Source of the DNA: Alphaproteobacteria bacterium
GTDB taxonomy: Bacteria; Pseudomonadota; Alphaproteobacteria; Sphingomonadales; Emcibacteraceae
Direction: 5' to 3'
Assembly: GCA_002401545.1 (NCBI GenBank)
Contig: NVTJ01000027.1
Span: 1-27,131, forward strand
DNA: 27,131 bases
Positions 1-7,910 of this stretch are shown one piece after another (the first letter of the stretch is position 1; the number at the start of each line of letters is the position of its first letter). The notes beneath the pieces are model-generated. The model saw only the letters and a list, made by a program, of their open reading frames with translations. It did not search any database and was not told the origin of the DNA. Both the position numbers and the translations under genes were made by a program.

Positions 1-3
1 CAT
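1..3 (-). CDS. Start codon of a gene leaving the window
   Basis: The first three bases are CAT, an ATG on the minus strand. It is preceded on that strand by a purine-rich GGAGAGGGAA run (positions 13-4), an excellent Shine-Dalgarno sequence at normal spacing. This is very likely the start of the gene that follows the first TonB-dependent receptor in the same direction. Nothing of its protein can be seen, so no function is offered. A probable terminator lies between it and the receptor. Confidence 0.5.
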
Positions 4-63
4 TTCCCTCTCCAGTTCAACTTAACTTTTGATAATAAATAGTCAGACGCACAACCCGTCTTC

Positions 64-96
64 ATAAAACCGGCCTCTACATATGGTAAAGGCCGG
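64..96 (-). terminator. Probable Rho-independent terminator after TBDR 1
   Basis: An inverted repeat pairs CCGGCCT (70-76) with AGGCCGG (90-96). The stem continues inward as TAC/GTA after one mismatch, leaving a 5-base loop. Read on the minus strand the stem is followed directly by TTTTATG. It begins about 42 bases past the receptor stop codon, so it most likely ends the receptor transcript. Confidence 0.75.
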
Positions 97-138
97 CAAT
101 AATTTAGGTACTCTCTTAACAAGAGAAAGGACAAACGA

Positions 139-3100
139 TTAGAAATCAAACCGCAACTGCATATAATATTCACGGCCACGAATGGAATGAACGGAAGAAC
201 GGAATCCTCTTGATTCATCTGCGATGGGCGGGGTGGCATCGGTAAGGTTATTCACACCAAACCGTATGCGGGGGCCCCAACTCTCATCATTCCCCAGCCT
301 CACTCTATAATCAATATAGGCATTAACCTTTGTCTGGCTCCCAACCTCAAAGAAATCATCCTCACCATCACCATCAATGTCTACGTTATCCGCACTCGTA
401 TCAAAGAAGCCTGAAACATAACGCAGTGATGCCCCGGCGCCCCATGCTCCCTTGCGCCATGTTAGTGACGCCGTGCCACGCCATTCAGGGTTTCCATTAA
501 CCTTGATACGGTCAACGGCCAAAGAACCGAATTCTCCTTCAAATCTAGGGTCACTCACCAGGGCAACAAGTTCTTCATTTCTGAAAATATCCAGTTTCAG
601 CAATTTCGAGAACTCAAAACGAATTTTGAACGACCCCAGCATATCAGTAGAAATGCCGCTCTGTACCCCAATGTCGAAACCTTCTGCCTTTTGCCTGTCC
701 AGATTGATAATCTGATCATTCACAAACAATACCTGACCGGCAATCGGTACAGTCGCCGTCGGGTTTGCCGCATTATAGGCATCAAAAAGAATTTGATCTT
801 CTGCTGTCACCGGTGTCCGAATAACATTTGGATTAGAACTGCCGTCAAGGCGCAGGGCAAAGTCAAGCGCCAAGGCCTCCTGCACACCAAAGTTATCAAT
901 AATTCCGGTTTGCTCGAAATTCCAATAATCAAAACTCACATCGAAAAAGTCCAGCCATGAAGCCTCAACCCACTCTTTCACATCAATGGAAAAACCCAAA
1001 ACAATGGTTTCGGTTGATTCAGACTCAAGATCGGGGTTTGAAATACGCACGGAACGGAGATTTGCATCACCGGTATCCTCAGGAGCACCAATGGCATTTT
1101 CGCGTACAAAGTCGACATCGCCTGTAGCAACACGACTAATATCCCCCCGGTTCAACTGAACAAGGTTTGGTGCCCGGAAGCCCTCGGAATAAGCCGCTCT
1201 GAAATTAAAGCCCCGCACCGGAAAATATGACGCGGCAATTTTAGGTGTCACAGTCGTTTCTTTAATATCATCAAAATATTCAGCCCGTAATGCCAATTGA
1301 AGGTTAAACTCGTTACTGAAAAAACCATCACGGGGTTCCATAATAGGAACCAATGCTTCCCCGTACGCGGCAACCACATTACGGCTGGCTTGTGAATCCA
1401 GTGTCGGGCTCACACTGACAATATCGGAAACACCGTTTCTGATGCCATCAAACTGGATCGTGCCATCAAGACGGGCGTCCCGGTCCTCTTTATAGCTCTC
1501 ATTGCGATAATCAATGCCAAAAGCCATGCCTATATCACCGGCCCAATTCGATAAAACATCAGCTTTGGTAAACCGGAAATCAGCCGTCGTCAAAGATGTG
1601 CTGCCCTTGTTTACCACATCAACACTTATCGCCTGCAATTGCTCGAAGCTATTGGCGTTTGAGCCAAAAGGATTGAGGGCATCAGGTGTAGAGCGGGCAA
1701 GAGCCTCCGTCAAAAGTGTTTTTGATATACGGTTTTCACTGTCCTGCGTATTGTTACCACTATAACCCAGTGAGCCCTCCCAGTCCCAGCCTTCATACTC
1801 ACCACGAAGTCCCCCTAAAACTCTGTATGTTGTCGACTTTGTCCTGATAATGCGCGGTCCCCCGGCTTGCGGACGCCAATTCCGAATAAGAATATCAAAC
1901 CCTTCATCGGGCACGTCCCCGCTTTTCAGACCCTCCAGACGATTAACGGTCCCAATAGCACCAAAGGGATTAAAATAATTCGTTTTTGGAATAACGATAC
2001 CATCTGATGTGGTAAGTGGACTTGCCGCCCGCTGCGACTCCGTCTCGGACCTGTAATAAAGAAACTCGCCAAATGCCTCCATACCATTGTCAAACTCATG
2101 CTCGGCCAAAGTATAAAAATTATAACGGTCCGTATCTGATATAAGCTGCCGCCCCAATGCCGACCGCTCATCAACCGATATGATTTTACCATCACCGAAA
2201 CTATTCACCGGCTGCAAGCCATTAAAATCATATCTTAATTCTCTGGGGAGCGTCCCTTCACCAATCGCCATGCAGCCATCGATTGTGTTGCCGATTTGCA
2301 CCCGTGATCTGCTGTTAAAATTACAGGGTTGAATGTGAAATGTACCGCCACTGGTCAAGTCCTTGTCAGATAATCCCAATAGGGCCGCAGCCGCCGCATC
2401 AAGATCAACATTTTCATCTTCAAAAATGCCTGTAATTTTGTCAAATGAGCTAATCACTTCGAAGCGGCCAAAAGGTGAACTGCTGGATGTATTTCTAAAA
2501 TCTGAAGATTCCGCCCAGGGCGAATCCCCCAAAAAGGCGCGCTTGTCCACATTGTTAAACTGACCATCAAGTTCCGAGGCAAAGAGTCCGTCTCGCGTAT
2601 AAAAAGCCCCTGTAACAATTACCTTTGTTCTGTCTTCATTGAATTTAAACCCGGTGGCGAAATCAACTGAAAATTCATCTGAATTGGTCCCTTCCAGGAA
2701 ATCGCGCCGTACAGTCACCCGCGTTTTTTCATAATCCGTTGACAAAATCGTATTGACCACACCCGCAGTCGCATCTGCGCCATAAAGCGCCGAAGCGCCA
2801 TCTCTAAGGACCTCTATTCTATCAATCGCGCCCGAAGGAAAGGCATTTACGTTTGTAATCTGGCGAGGGACTGAACCCACATCCTGACTTATACCATGCG
2901 CCGTAATGCGGCGGCCATTCAGAAGAATCAAGGTATTCCCGGTGCCAAGACCCCGCAGATTAACCGTCGCAACATCCCCACGCGCATCATTGGGACCATC
3001 CGAAGAATCATTTATCTCGAAAGACCCCGCCTGTGGTAAATTGGCAAGTATGTCCCCAGTCCCATTCTCGCCATATGAATCTATATCATCTCTGGAAAGG

Positions 3101-3597
3101 GTGGTAACAGCAATGGCACCGGAATCAGATGCCCCGGCAATTCGGCTTCCGGTAACAATAACCTCATCAAATACCGACACTTCATCCTTTGTTTCGTCTT
3201 CCTCATAAACGGCAAGATTATCCTCATAATTTTCGCCAGCTTTATAGGATATTTTTTGAAAATTGATATTTCCCACAGCCCCCTCAGGATAGATGGCAAT
3301 TGTGCGATCATTAAGATATCTATACTCCAGACCGGATCCTGCCAGTAAAAGTTCAAGGGCCTGTTGTTCTGAATAAATGCCTTTGACCAGATTAACCTTT
3401 AAGCCCCTGGCATCTTTTGTGGAAATTACAATTTGCTTGCCAAATTGTTGTGCAAGACTGTTTAAAGCCAGTTCCAGGGGTTGAGCCCCGACCTGAATCT
3501 CAATAGGTGCGCTCCCAGTCACCTGAGCCACTGCCGGCATGCTCATGATGGCCATCAGGCTTACACAGCTTAACGCTGTAAATCTATTTCTGTTCAT
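139..3597 (-). CDS. TonB-dependent receptor with N-terminal STN signalling domain (TBDR 1)
   Basis: Predicted 1152-residue outer-membrane active transporter powered by TonB-ExbBD; the ligand cannot be told from sequence. A signal peptide spans residues 1-25 (ending PAVAQ). A secretin/TonB short N-terminal (STN) domain follows at about 31-104, then a TonB-box-like DEVIVTGSRI (144-153), a plug to about 270 (with DRIEVLRDGASALYGADA) and a 22-strand-type barrel ending in the aromatic terminus YYMQLRFDF. I chose the ATG at 3597 because GGGAGAG lies just upstream and a clean signal peptide follows; an upstream in-frame ATG at 3660 adds 21 residues that spoil the signal. The STN domain marks it as a transducer that contacts a FecR protein in the periplasm. 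The obvious partner is the divergent sigma/FecR pair starting at 3823. At over 1150 residues it is longer than most siderophore receptors, which fits a large or oligomeric substrate, but that is inference. Confidence 0.93.
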   Translation of the reverse strand: MNRNRFTALSCVSLMAIMSMPAVAQVTGSAPIEIQVGAQPLELALNSLAQQFGKQIVISTKDARGLKVNLVKGIYSEQQALELLLAGSGLEYRYLNDRTIAIYPEGAVGNINFQKISYKAGENYEDNLAVYEEDETKDEVSVFDEVIVTGSRIAGASDSGAIAVTTLSRDDIDSYGENGTGDILANLPQAGSFEINDSSDGPNDARGDVATVNLRGLGTGNTLILLNGRRITAHGISQDVGSVPRQITNVNAFPSGAIDRIEVLRDGASALYGADATAGVVNTILSTDYEKTRVTVRRDFLEGTNSDEFSVDFATGFKFNEDRTKVIVTGAFYTRDGLFASELDGQFNNVDKRAFLGDSPWAESSDFRNTSSSSPFGRFEVISSFDKITGIFEDENVDLDAAAAALLGLSDKDLTSGGTFHIQPCNFNSRSRVQIGNTIDGCMAIGEGTLPRELRYDFNGLQPVNSFGDGKIISVDERSALGRQLISDTDRYNFYTLAEHEFDNGMEAFGEFLYYRSETESQRAASPLTTSDGIVIPKTNYFNPFGAIGTVNRLEGLKSGDVPDEGFDILIRNWRPQAGGPRIIRTKSTTYRVLGGLRGEYEGWDWEGSLGYSGNNTQDSENRISKTLLTEALARSTPDALNPFGSNANSFEQLQAISVDVVNKGSTSLTTADFRFTKADVLSNWAGDIGMAFGIDYRNESYKEDRDARLDGTIQFDGIRNGVSDIVSVSPTLDSQASRNVVAAYGEALVPIMEPRDGFFSNEFNLQLALRAEYFDDIKETTVTPKIAASYFPVRGFNFRAAYSEGFRAPNLVQLNRGDISRVATGDVDFVRENAIGAPEDTGDANLRSVRISNPDLESESTETIVLGFSIDVKEWVEASWLDFFDVSFDYWNFEQTGIIDNFGVQEALALDFALRLDGSSNPNVIRTPVTAEDQILFDAYNAANPTATVPIAGQVLFVNDQIINLDRQKAEGFDIGVQSGISTDMLGSFKIRFEFSKLLKLDIFRNEELVALVSDPRFEGEFGSLAVDRIKVNGNPEWRGTASLTWRKGAWGAGASLRYVSGFFDTSADNVDIDGDGEDDFFEVGSQTKVNAYIDYRVRLGNDESWGPRIRFGVNNLTDATPPIADESRGFRSSVHSIRGREYYMQLRFDF

Positions 3598-3822
3598 TTT
3601 TCTCTCCCTAAAATTAATATTGGTTTTCGGCCCCGTTATAGATATTTTGCAAAAACCCATATTCCGGATTGGCCTACTAGGGATAAAGAGTGTTTCAATA
3701 GTGTATTTTGGATATAATTTTTTTAATAAATAAAATTAGTATCCAGTTTCGCTCATATTATACTCTATAATATTGACCTATAGTCTTCAGAATAAGATTA
3801 AGAAATAAGGAATATTTTTTCT
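3598..3822. promoter_or_regulatory. Divergent control region between TBDR 1 and sigma/FecR operon 1
   Basis: This 225-base AT-rich region separates the receptor (minus) from the sigma factor (plus), so promoters for both must lie here. TATAAT-like hexamers occur on the plus strand at 3713-3718 and 3766-3771. I see no convincing -35 partner at 16-18 bases for either. Receptors of this kind are usually read by their own ECF sigma factor, whose promoter motif I cannot identify by eye. Confidence 0.4.
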
Positions 3823-4347
3823 GTGTTACAGGATGTTGAAAATAAAGATCTGGAAACGAGGCTTGGAAAAGCTTTTCAGAGCTATGCGCCAAAGCTGTTG
3901 CGATTTTTGGTATTTCGCCTGAAAAATAAATCAGATGCACAGGATCTTACGCAAGAAACTTATGTTCGCATGATGCGGGTTAAGAAAAAGGACCTAATCC
4001 GTCAACCTTATTCCTACCTCTTCAAGATCGCCGATAACCTTGCCAATGAATTTCTGATCAAGCAGAATAAAAATCCCATGACTGTTGACCTTGAAACGGT
4101 GATGATAACAGGCAGAGACAGTGATAATAATGCCTCCGTCAGAGCCACTGAGGCCCATCTTGCCATACAACAGTTGGAGAGAACACTGAATAAACTCTCT
4201 CCGCTTTATAAATCCATACTGCTGTTAAGAAAAAGAGACGGCCTGAGCCACAAAGAAATTGCAAAACAGTTGGGTCTTTCGCCCAATACTGTTCATGTTT
4301 ACCTCACCCGTGCACTGTTACATTGTCGCGCAGAACTGACGAGATGA
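3823..4347 (+). CDS. ECF-type RNA polymerase sigma factor (FecI-like), unit 1
   Basis: A 174-residue extracytoplasmic-function sigma factor, expected to direct RNA polymerase to receptor promoters once freed by its FecR partner. Sigma region 2 spans about residues 20-85, with the core-binding/-10 recognition stretch SDAQDLTQETYVRMMR (37-52). Region 4 spans about 118-172 with a helix-turn-helix around LSHKEIAKQLGLSPNTVHVYL. Length and the absence of regions 1 and 3 fit the FecI group. The start is GTG at 3823, preceded by AAGGA about 11 bases upstream; no nearby in-frame ATG fits better. The stop overlaps the ATG of the following fecR-like gene in an ATGA, the usual sign of translational coupling. 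Cognate target: most likely the divergent TBDR 1. Confidence 0.92.
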   Translation: MLQDVENKDLETRLGKAFQSYAPKLLRFLVFRLKNKSDAQDLTQETYVRMMRVKKKDLIRQPYSYLFKIADNLANEFLIKQNKNPMTVDLETVMITGRDSDNNASVRATEAHLAIQQLERTLNKLSPLYKSILLLRKRDGLSHKEIAKQLGLSPNTVHVYLTRALLHCRAELTR

Positions 4348-5417
4348 AAGATATGTCAATCAACAAGCTTCATAATAGACAGATTGCCGAAGAGGCCGCC
4401 AACTGGGCGGTCCTGCTTGATGCAAAAGCTCTGACAAAACAGGATAAAAAGGAACTGGCCCAATGGCTCTCTGAATCATCACTGCATGTGGATGAGCTGC
4501 TCTTGTCAGCCTCTATCATGATCGGATTCGGCAAAGTCGATGCCCATAAAAATATATCTATTGATGCCCTGTTGAAGGAAGCGGCGCCGGAGGTTGTCCC
4601 CCTCTTCAAAGAATTCGCGAAGAAAGGCTCAAACGCTTCCCTGTTGCGCCGATATGTTGGTCAAATTGCCGCTATATTCCTCATTGCAATTATTTCCGGG
4701 CTTTACTTTTTTACGGCTCCCACACAGGATCACAACGCCTTTATCACAAAAACAGGCGAGCAACGTAGCCTGACCCTGACGGACGGTTCAATCATTCATG
4801 TAAATACGGAAACCGATATACGCATCGAGTATCTGGAAAAGGAGCGTCGTGTTCAGATTTTACGCGGGGAGGCCATGTTTGAGGTTGCACATGACACAAC
4901 ACGCCCCTTCCGCGTCTATTCCGGTGGCACCATAACACAGGCCGTCGGCACCATATTCAATGTTCAGCATATTGGCGGCACAACCAGAGTCTCTGTTCTG
5001 GAAGGAAGCGTGTTTGTCCAGATAATAGATGAGACCAAAATCACAAACAAACATAAACACCTGATTAGCGAAGGAAATCTGGCGGCCATTGCCCAAAATG
5101 GTAAAATAACGGATGTGACCAACCCTAACATGCAAGCCATATCAGCCTGGCGCATGCGTAAACTTGTTTTTAAATCTGATACGCTGGCGACTATTTCCGT
5201 CGAATTTAATCGCTATAATTATGAAAAAATCTATGTGGATGACCGCATAGCGGCTTCACTTCAATTCTCCGGTGTCTTTAACGCTGATGATCCGCACTCG
5301 TTTATCAAATATCTGGAAGTTTCCAACGCGGTGAATATAAATCGATCAAAACAACATGAATTTCACCTCACATCACACTCAAATCCAGTTATATTGGAAA
5401 CAAAAATAACTGAATAA
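4344..5417 (+). CDS. FecR-type anti-sigma factor, unit 1
   Basis: A 357-residue inner-membrane protein that carries the signal from the receptor's STN domain to the ECF sigma factor. The N-terminal cytoplasmic part (about 10-60) has the DUF4880-type sigma-binding pattern, AANWAVLLDA...AQWLSES. One membrane span follows (about 104-123, YVGQIAAIFLIAIISGLYFF). The periplasmic FecR domain runs from about 134 to 235 and contains LTDGSIIHVNT and GEAMFEVAHDTTRPFRV. The C-terminal part (about 285-345) resembles an STN-like fold, as is usual for FecR. I chose the ATG at 4344 for its ATGA overlap with the sigma gene; a TTG 21 bases earlier and an ATG at 4353 are alternatives. It is probably both an inhibitor and a required partner of its sigma factor. 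Confidence 0.92.
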   Translation: MKDMSINKLHNRQIAEEAANWAVLLDAKALTKQDKKELAQWLSESSLHVDELLLSASIMIGFGKVDAHKNISIDALLKEAAPEVVPLFKEFAKKGSNASLLRRYVGQIAAIFLIAIISGLYFFTAPTQDHNAFITKTGEQRSLTLTDGSIIHVNTETDIRIEYLEKERRVQILRGEAMFEVAHDTTRPFRVYSGGTITQAVGTIFNVQHIGGTTRVSVLEGSVFVQIIDETKITNKHKHLISEGNLAAIAQNGKITDVTNPNMQAISAWRMRKLVFKSDTLATISVEFNRYNYEKIYVDDRIAASLQFSGVFNADDPHSFIKYLEVSNAVNINRSKQHEFHLTSHSNPVILETKITE

Positions 5418-5529
5418 AAAAAGTAAAAAACAAAAAAGCATAAGCTATATACTGTCGCGGACAATAGATCAGGCGACAATAAAATATAAAAATGCTATAA
5501 AGAATAATTTGTAAAAGGGTTGAAATTTA

Positions 5530-6225
5530 GTGAAAAGAAGATGGATATATCTTCCTTTCCTGCTGATTGTGTTTCTTAATCATACCACTGTTGCCTATGA
5601 TACAGACTGGACAGAAAAGAAATTAGGAAAGGTAATCCTGAAGGCTGATAAAGCTGCACGGCAAAAGAAATGGGCACGGGCTATTAGATACGGCGAGCAA
5701 ATGTTGCAGGGCGCGGAATCTCTTGGCCAGCCCAATGATGCCAGATACATCAATCAACTTAAAAACCTCAATCGATATTATGACAAAGCAAAACGACTGC
5801 GCGAAGTGCCGGAGCGGGTAAAAAAAGGCTATATATTGTCTAAAGAACATCTTGGCCCAAACCATGAGACTACGAGGATGAGCCGTACCCTTTATTACAA
5901 ATTTCTCATCTCCAACAAAAACTACAATGATGCAATTTCGCTGGTTCTTGAGAATTTATCCATCCTGAAAAAAGACAAAAATGAAGATTACCGACAGTAT
6001 CATTATTTAAAACAGCTATATTCGCTATACCGGATGACAGGCCAACTTGGAAAAGAAGAAGCAACGCTATTGCGGTTTCTCGATCTGGACAAGCAAATTT
6101 TTAACAGTTCAGCTAAAGAAAATATAAAAATAATTCTTAATTTGGCCAACAATTACTGCCGTCAAAAAAAGTTTGAGAAATTTAACAGCCTTATAAAAAA
6201 ATACAAATTAAAGTATACTTGTTAA
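5530..6225 (+). CDS. Exported TPR-like protein of unknown function
   Basis: A 231-residue protein with a signal peptide (residues 1-22, basic MKRRW then a hydrophobic core, with likely cleavage near TVAYD). The rest is helical and tetratricopeptide-like: LGPNHETTRMSRTLYYKFLISNKNY resembles kinesin-light-chain-type TPR units in spacing, with further helix pairs to the C-terminus. The start is GTG at 5530 with AAAAGGG about 10 bases before it. It follows the FecR gene by 112 bases in the same direction and is likely in the same transcript. TPR proteins usually bind peptides or other proteins, so a periplasmic accessory to the signalling pair is possible. That is a guess from position alone. Codon and base use are AT-rich compared with the sigma/FecR pair. 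Confidence 0.75.
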   Translation: MKRRWIYLPFLLIVFLNHTTVAYDTDWTEKKLGKVILKADKAARQKKWARAIRYGEQMLQGAESLGQPNDARYINQLKNLNRYYDKAKRLREVPERVKKGYILSKEHLGPNHETTRMSRTLYYKFLISNKNYNDAISLVLENLSILKKDKNEDYRQYHYLKQLYSLYRMTGQLGKEEATLLRFLDLDKQIFNSSAKENIKIILNLANNYCRQKKFEKFNSLIKKYKLKYTC

Positions 6226-6370
6226 CCCTGATATTTTCATTTATTGGTTTCATAATTGTACAAAAAAGCTTAATTGCCCCTAAAACGTTTTTCCTCGTAA
6301 CCAATGCTACTTGACCCCAACCTCAATTGAAACTTCTTCGCGCTGAAAAAGTTAAAGTGACAAGCCCTCA

Positions 6371-7774
6371 TTATTTCATGTTTATTAATTGAACAGTTTT
6401 TTTTATTCGTTCGCTATATTTAATTACTTTTTTAATAATAGCGGTTTCAGAAAAGTTCAGTATTTTTCTGTTCCGCATAATGAGTTTCCCATTAACAATA
6501 GTATGGCGCACGTTTGTTGCATAAGCAGAATATACGAGGGCGGCATATTCATCATATATTGGAACCATGTTAGGAGTATTAGTATCAATAACAATGATAT
6601 CGGCTAGTTTGCCTACCTCTATTGATCCAATGTCATGTTCCATATGCAATGCCCTCGCCCCGCCCATAGTAGCCATTTCAATAACATCTACGGCTGGCAT
6701 TGCTTCGCGATCTTTATTGACAAGCTTATGAAGCTTAGCGACCTGTCCGAATTCATCTATGATACTTAATGTATTGCCCGACATGGGGCCGTCTGTGCCC
6801 AATCCAATTCGTAGACCTTGATTGTACATTTTAAGGGCCGGCGCCACGCCTTTAGCCGATTTAATATTCGCGCTCATATTATGGGCTATACCCACATCCG
6901 CTGTCTTTAAAAGCTTTATATCTTCTTCACTGACTTGTATGAGATGTGCCGCTGTCAGATTAGCATTCAGTGCCCCGATCTGTTTCATATAGGCTACCGG
7001 GGAGAGACCCGACCTCGCTTTAATTACCTTCACTTCACGGCCTGATTCTGCAAGATGAATTAAAACAGGAACTTCCAGCTTGAGTGATAAACGTGCTATT
7101 TTCTGTAACGTTTTTGTATCATTCGTATAGGGAGCGTGAGGAGCGAATGCAGGTGTAATTCGGGGATGATTTTTATATTTCTTTATAAACGCCAGAGCAT
7201 TTTTAATAGCCTGTTCCGGGTTGGCGGCATCAGGTGTTCTATTAGACATTATCGTTGCCCCAAGAACAGCTCTCAAGCCAAATCTATCAATAACATCAGC
7301 AACCTGATGTTCAAAATAATACATATCGGCCAGTGTTGTCGTTCCACCCTTGATATGTTCAAGTGCCCCTAATTCTGCCCCGATACGTACCATATCTTCA
7401 TCAACAAACTGTTTCTCAAGGGGAAAGAGATATTTATGCAGGCGATTGGAAATATCCTCACCCAGCGACCGGAATACGGACATTGAAATATGAGTATGGG
7501 TATTGATAAGGCCGGGCATTACAATATCCCCGTCTACATCAAGGATTATGTTACTTCTGTAATGTTGGAGCAGGTCCTTATGCCCCACAGCAATTATCTT
7601 CTCATCCCGGATAACAATAACGCCGCCACGAATAATGGTTTTATTCTCGTCCATGGTGAGAATTATTCCATCAGTAATGATCATGGAAGCATCCTCAACG
7701 GCAAAGGCGGCATTGAGGGGAAAGAACAGAACAGCAATAACTTGAATGATTGAGTATATTTTAGTTAAGAGCAC
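6371..7774 (-). CDS. Exported metal-dependent amidohydrolase (guanine/SAH deaminase type)
   Basis: A 467-residue member of the ATZ/TRZ/MtaD branch of the amidohydrolase superfamily. Its relatives deaminate guanine, S-adenosylhomocysteine, methylthioadenosine or triazines. Metal and catalytic residues are visible: H93 and H95 in NTHTHISM, H213 in HAPYT, H240 and E243 in HLAES, H277, and D328 in GLGTDGP. There is no lysine ligand, as usual for this single-metal branch. Residues 1-25 form a signal peptide (hydrophobic core, ending NAAFA), odd for a family that is normally cytoplasmic. GTG at 7774 is preferred: GGAGAT sits 4 bases before it, whereas an ATG at 7786 has no ribosome binding site. 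The gene follows TBDR 2 by 136 bases on the same strand and is probably co-transcribed, so it may process the receptor's ligand in the periplasm. The exact substrate is unknown. Confidence 0.85.
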   Translation of the reverse strand: MLLTKIYSIIQVIAVLFFPLNAAFAVEDASMIITDGIILTMDENKTIIRGGVIVIRDEKIIAVGHKDLLQHYRSNIILDVDGDIVMPGLINTHTHISMSVFRSLGEDISNRLHKYLFPLEKQFVDEDMVRIGAELGALEHIKGGTTTLADMYYFEHQVADVIDRFGLRAVLGATIMSNRTPDAANPEQAIKNALAFIKKYKNHPRITPAFAPHAPYTNDTKTLQKIARLSLKLEVPVLIHLAESGREVKVIKARSGLSPVAYMKQIGALNANLTAAHLIQVSEEDIKLLKTADVGIAHNMSANIKSAKGVAPALKMYNQGLRIGLGTDGPMSGNTLSIIDEFGQVAKLHKLVNKDREAMPAVDVIEMATMGGARALHMEHDIGSIEVGKLADIIVIDTNTPNMVPIYDEYAALVYSAYATNVRHTIVNGKLIMRNRKILNFSETAIIKKVIKYSERIKKTVQLINMK

Positions 7775-7866
7775 TAGTATCTCCATATTATCTGATCAGA
7801 TAATTATAAAATGAATGAGGCATATGGAATAGAAAATATAATATTTAGCAAGAAGATTAAATAGAG

Positions 7867-7902
7867 TTTTGCTGGTGAGATAGAAGTGTCCCACCAGCAA
7901 AA
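7867..7902 (-). other. Perfect 11-bp stem-loop between TBDR 2 and the amidohydrolase
   Basis: TTTTGCTGGTG (7867-7877) is the exact reverse complement of CACCAGCAAAA (7892-7902), with a 14-base loop. It starts 8 bases past the receptor stop codon. On the minus strand the bases after the stem are CTC and then AT-rich, not a U-tract. It is therefore more likely a partial terminator or an RNA-stabilising hairpin that lowers amidohydrolase output relative to the receptor than a full terminator. Confidence 0.7.
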
Positions 7903-7910
7903 AAGAGAGT

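Noticed and set aside
3598..3660. Longer TBDR 1 starting at the ATG at 3660
   Set aside because: The 21 extra residues precede a textbook signal peptide whose ATG at 3597 has a strong GGGAGAG site.
6331..6353. Inverted repeat between the convergent TPR-like and amidohydrolase genes as a shared terminator
   Set aside because: AACTTCTTC and GAAAAAGTT pair with one mismatch, but there is no U-tract on either strand and the stem is AT-rich; not strong enough to call.
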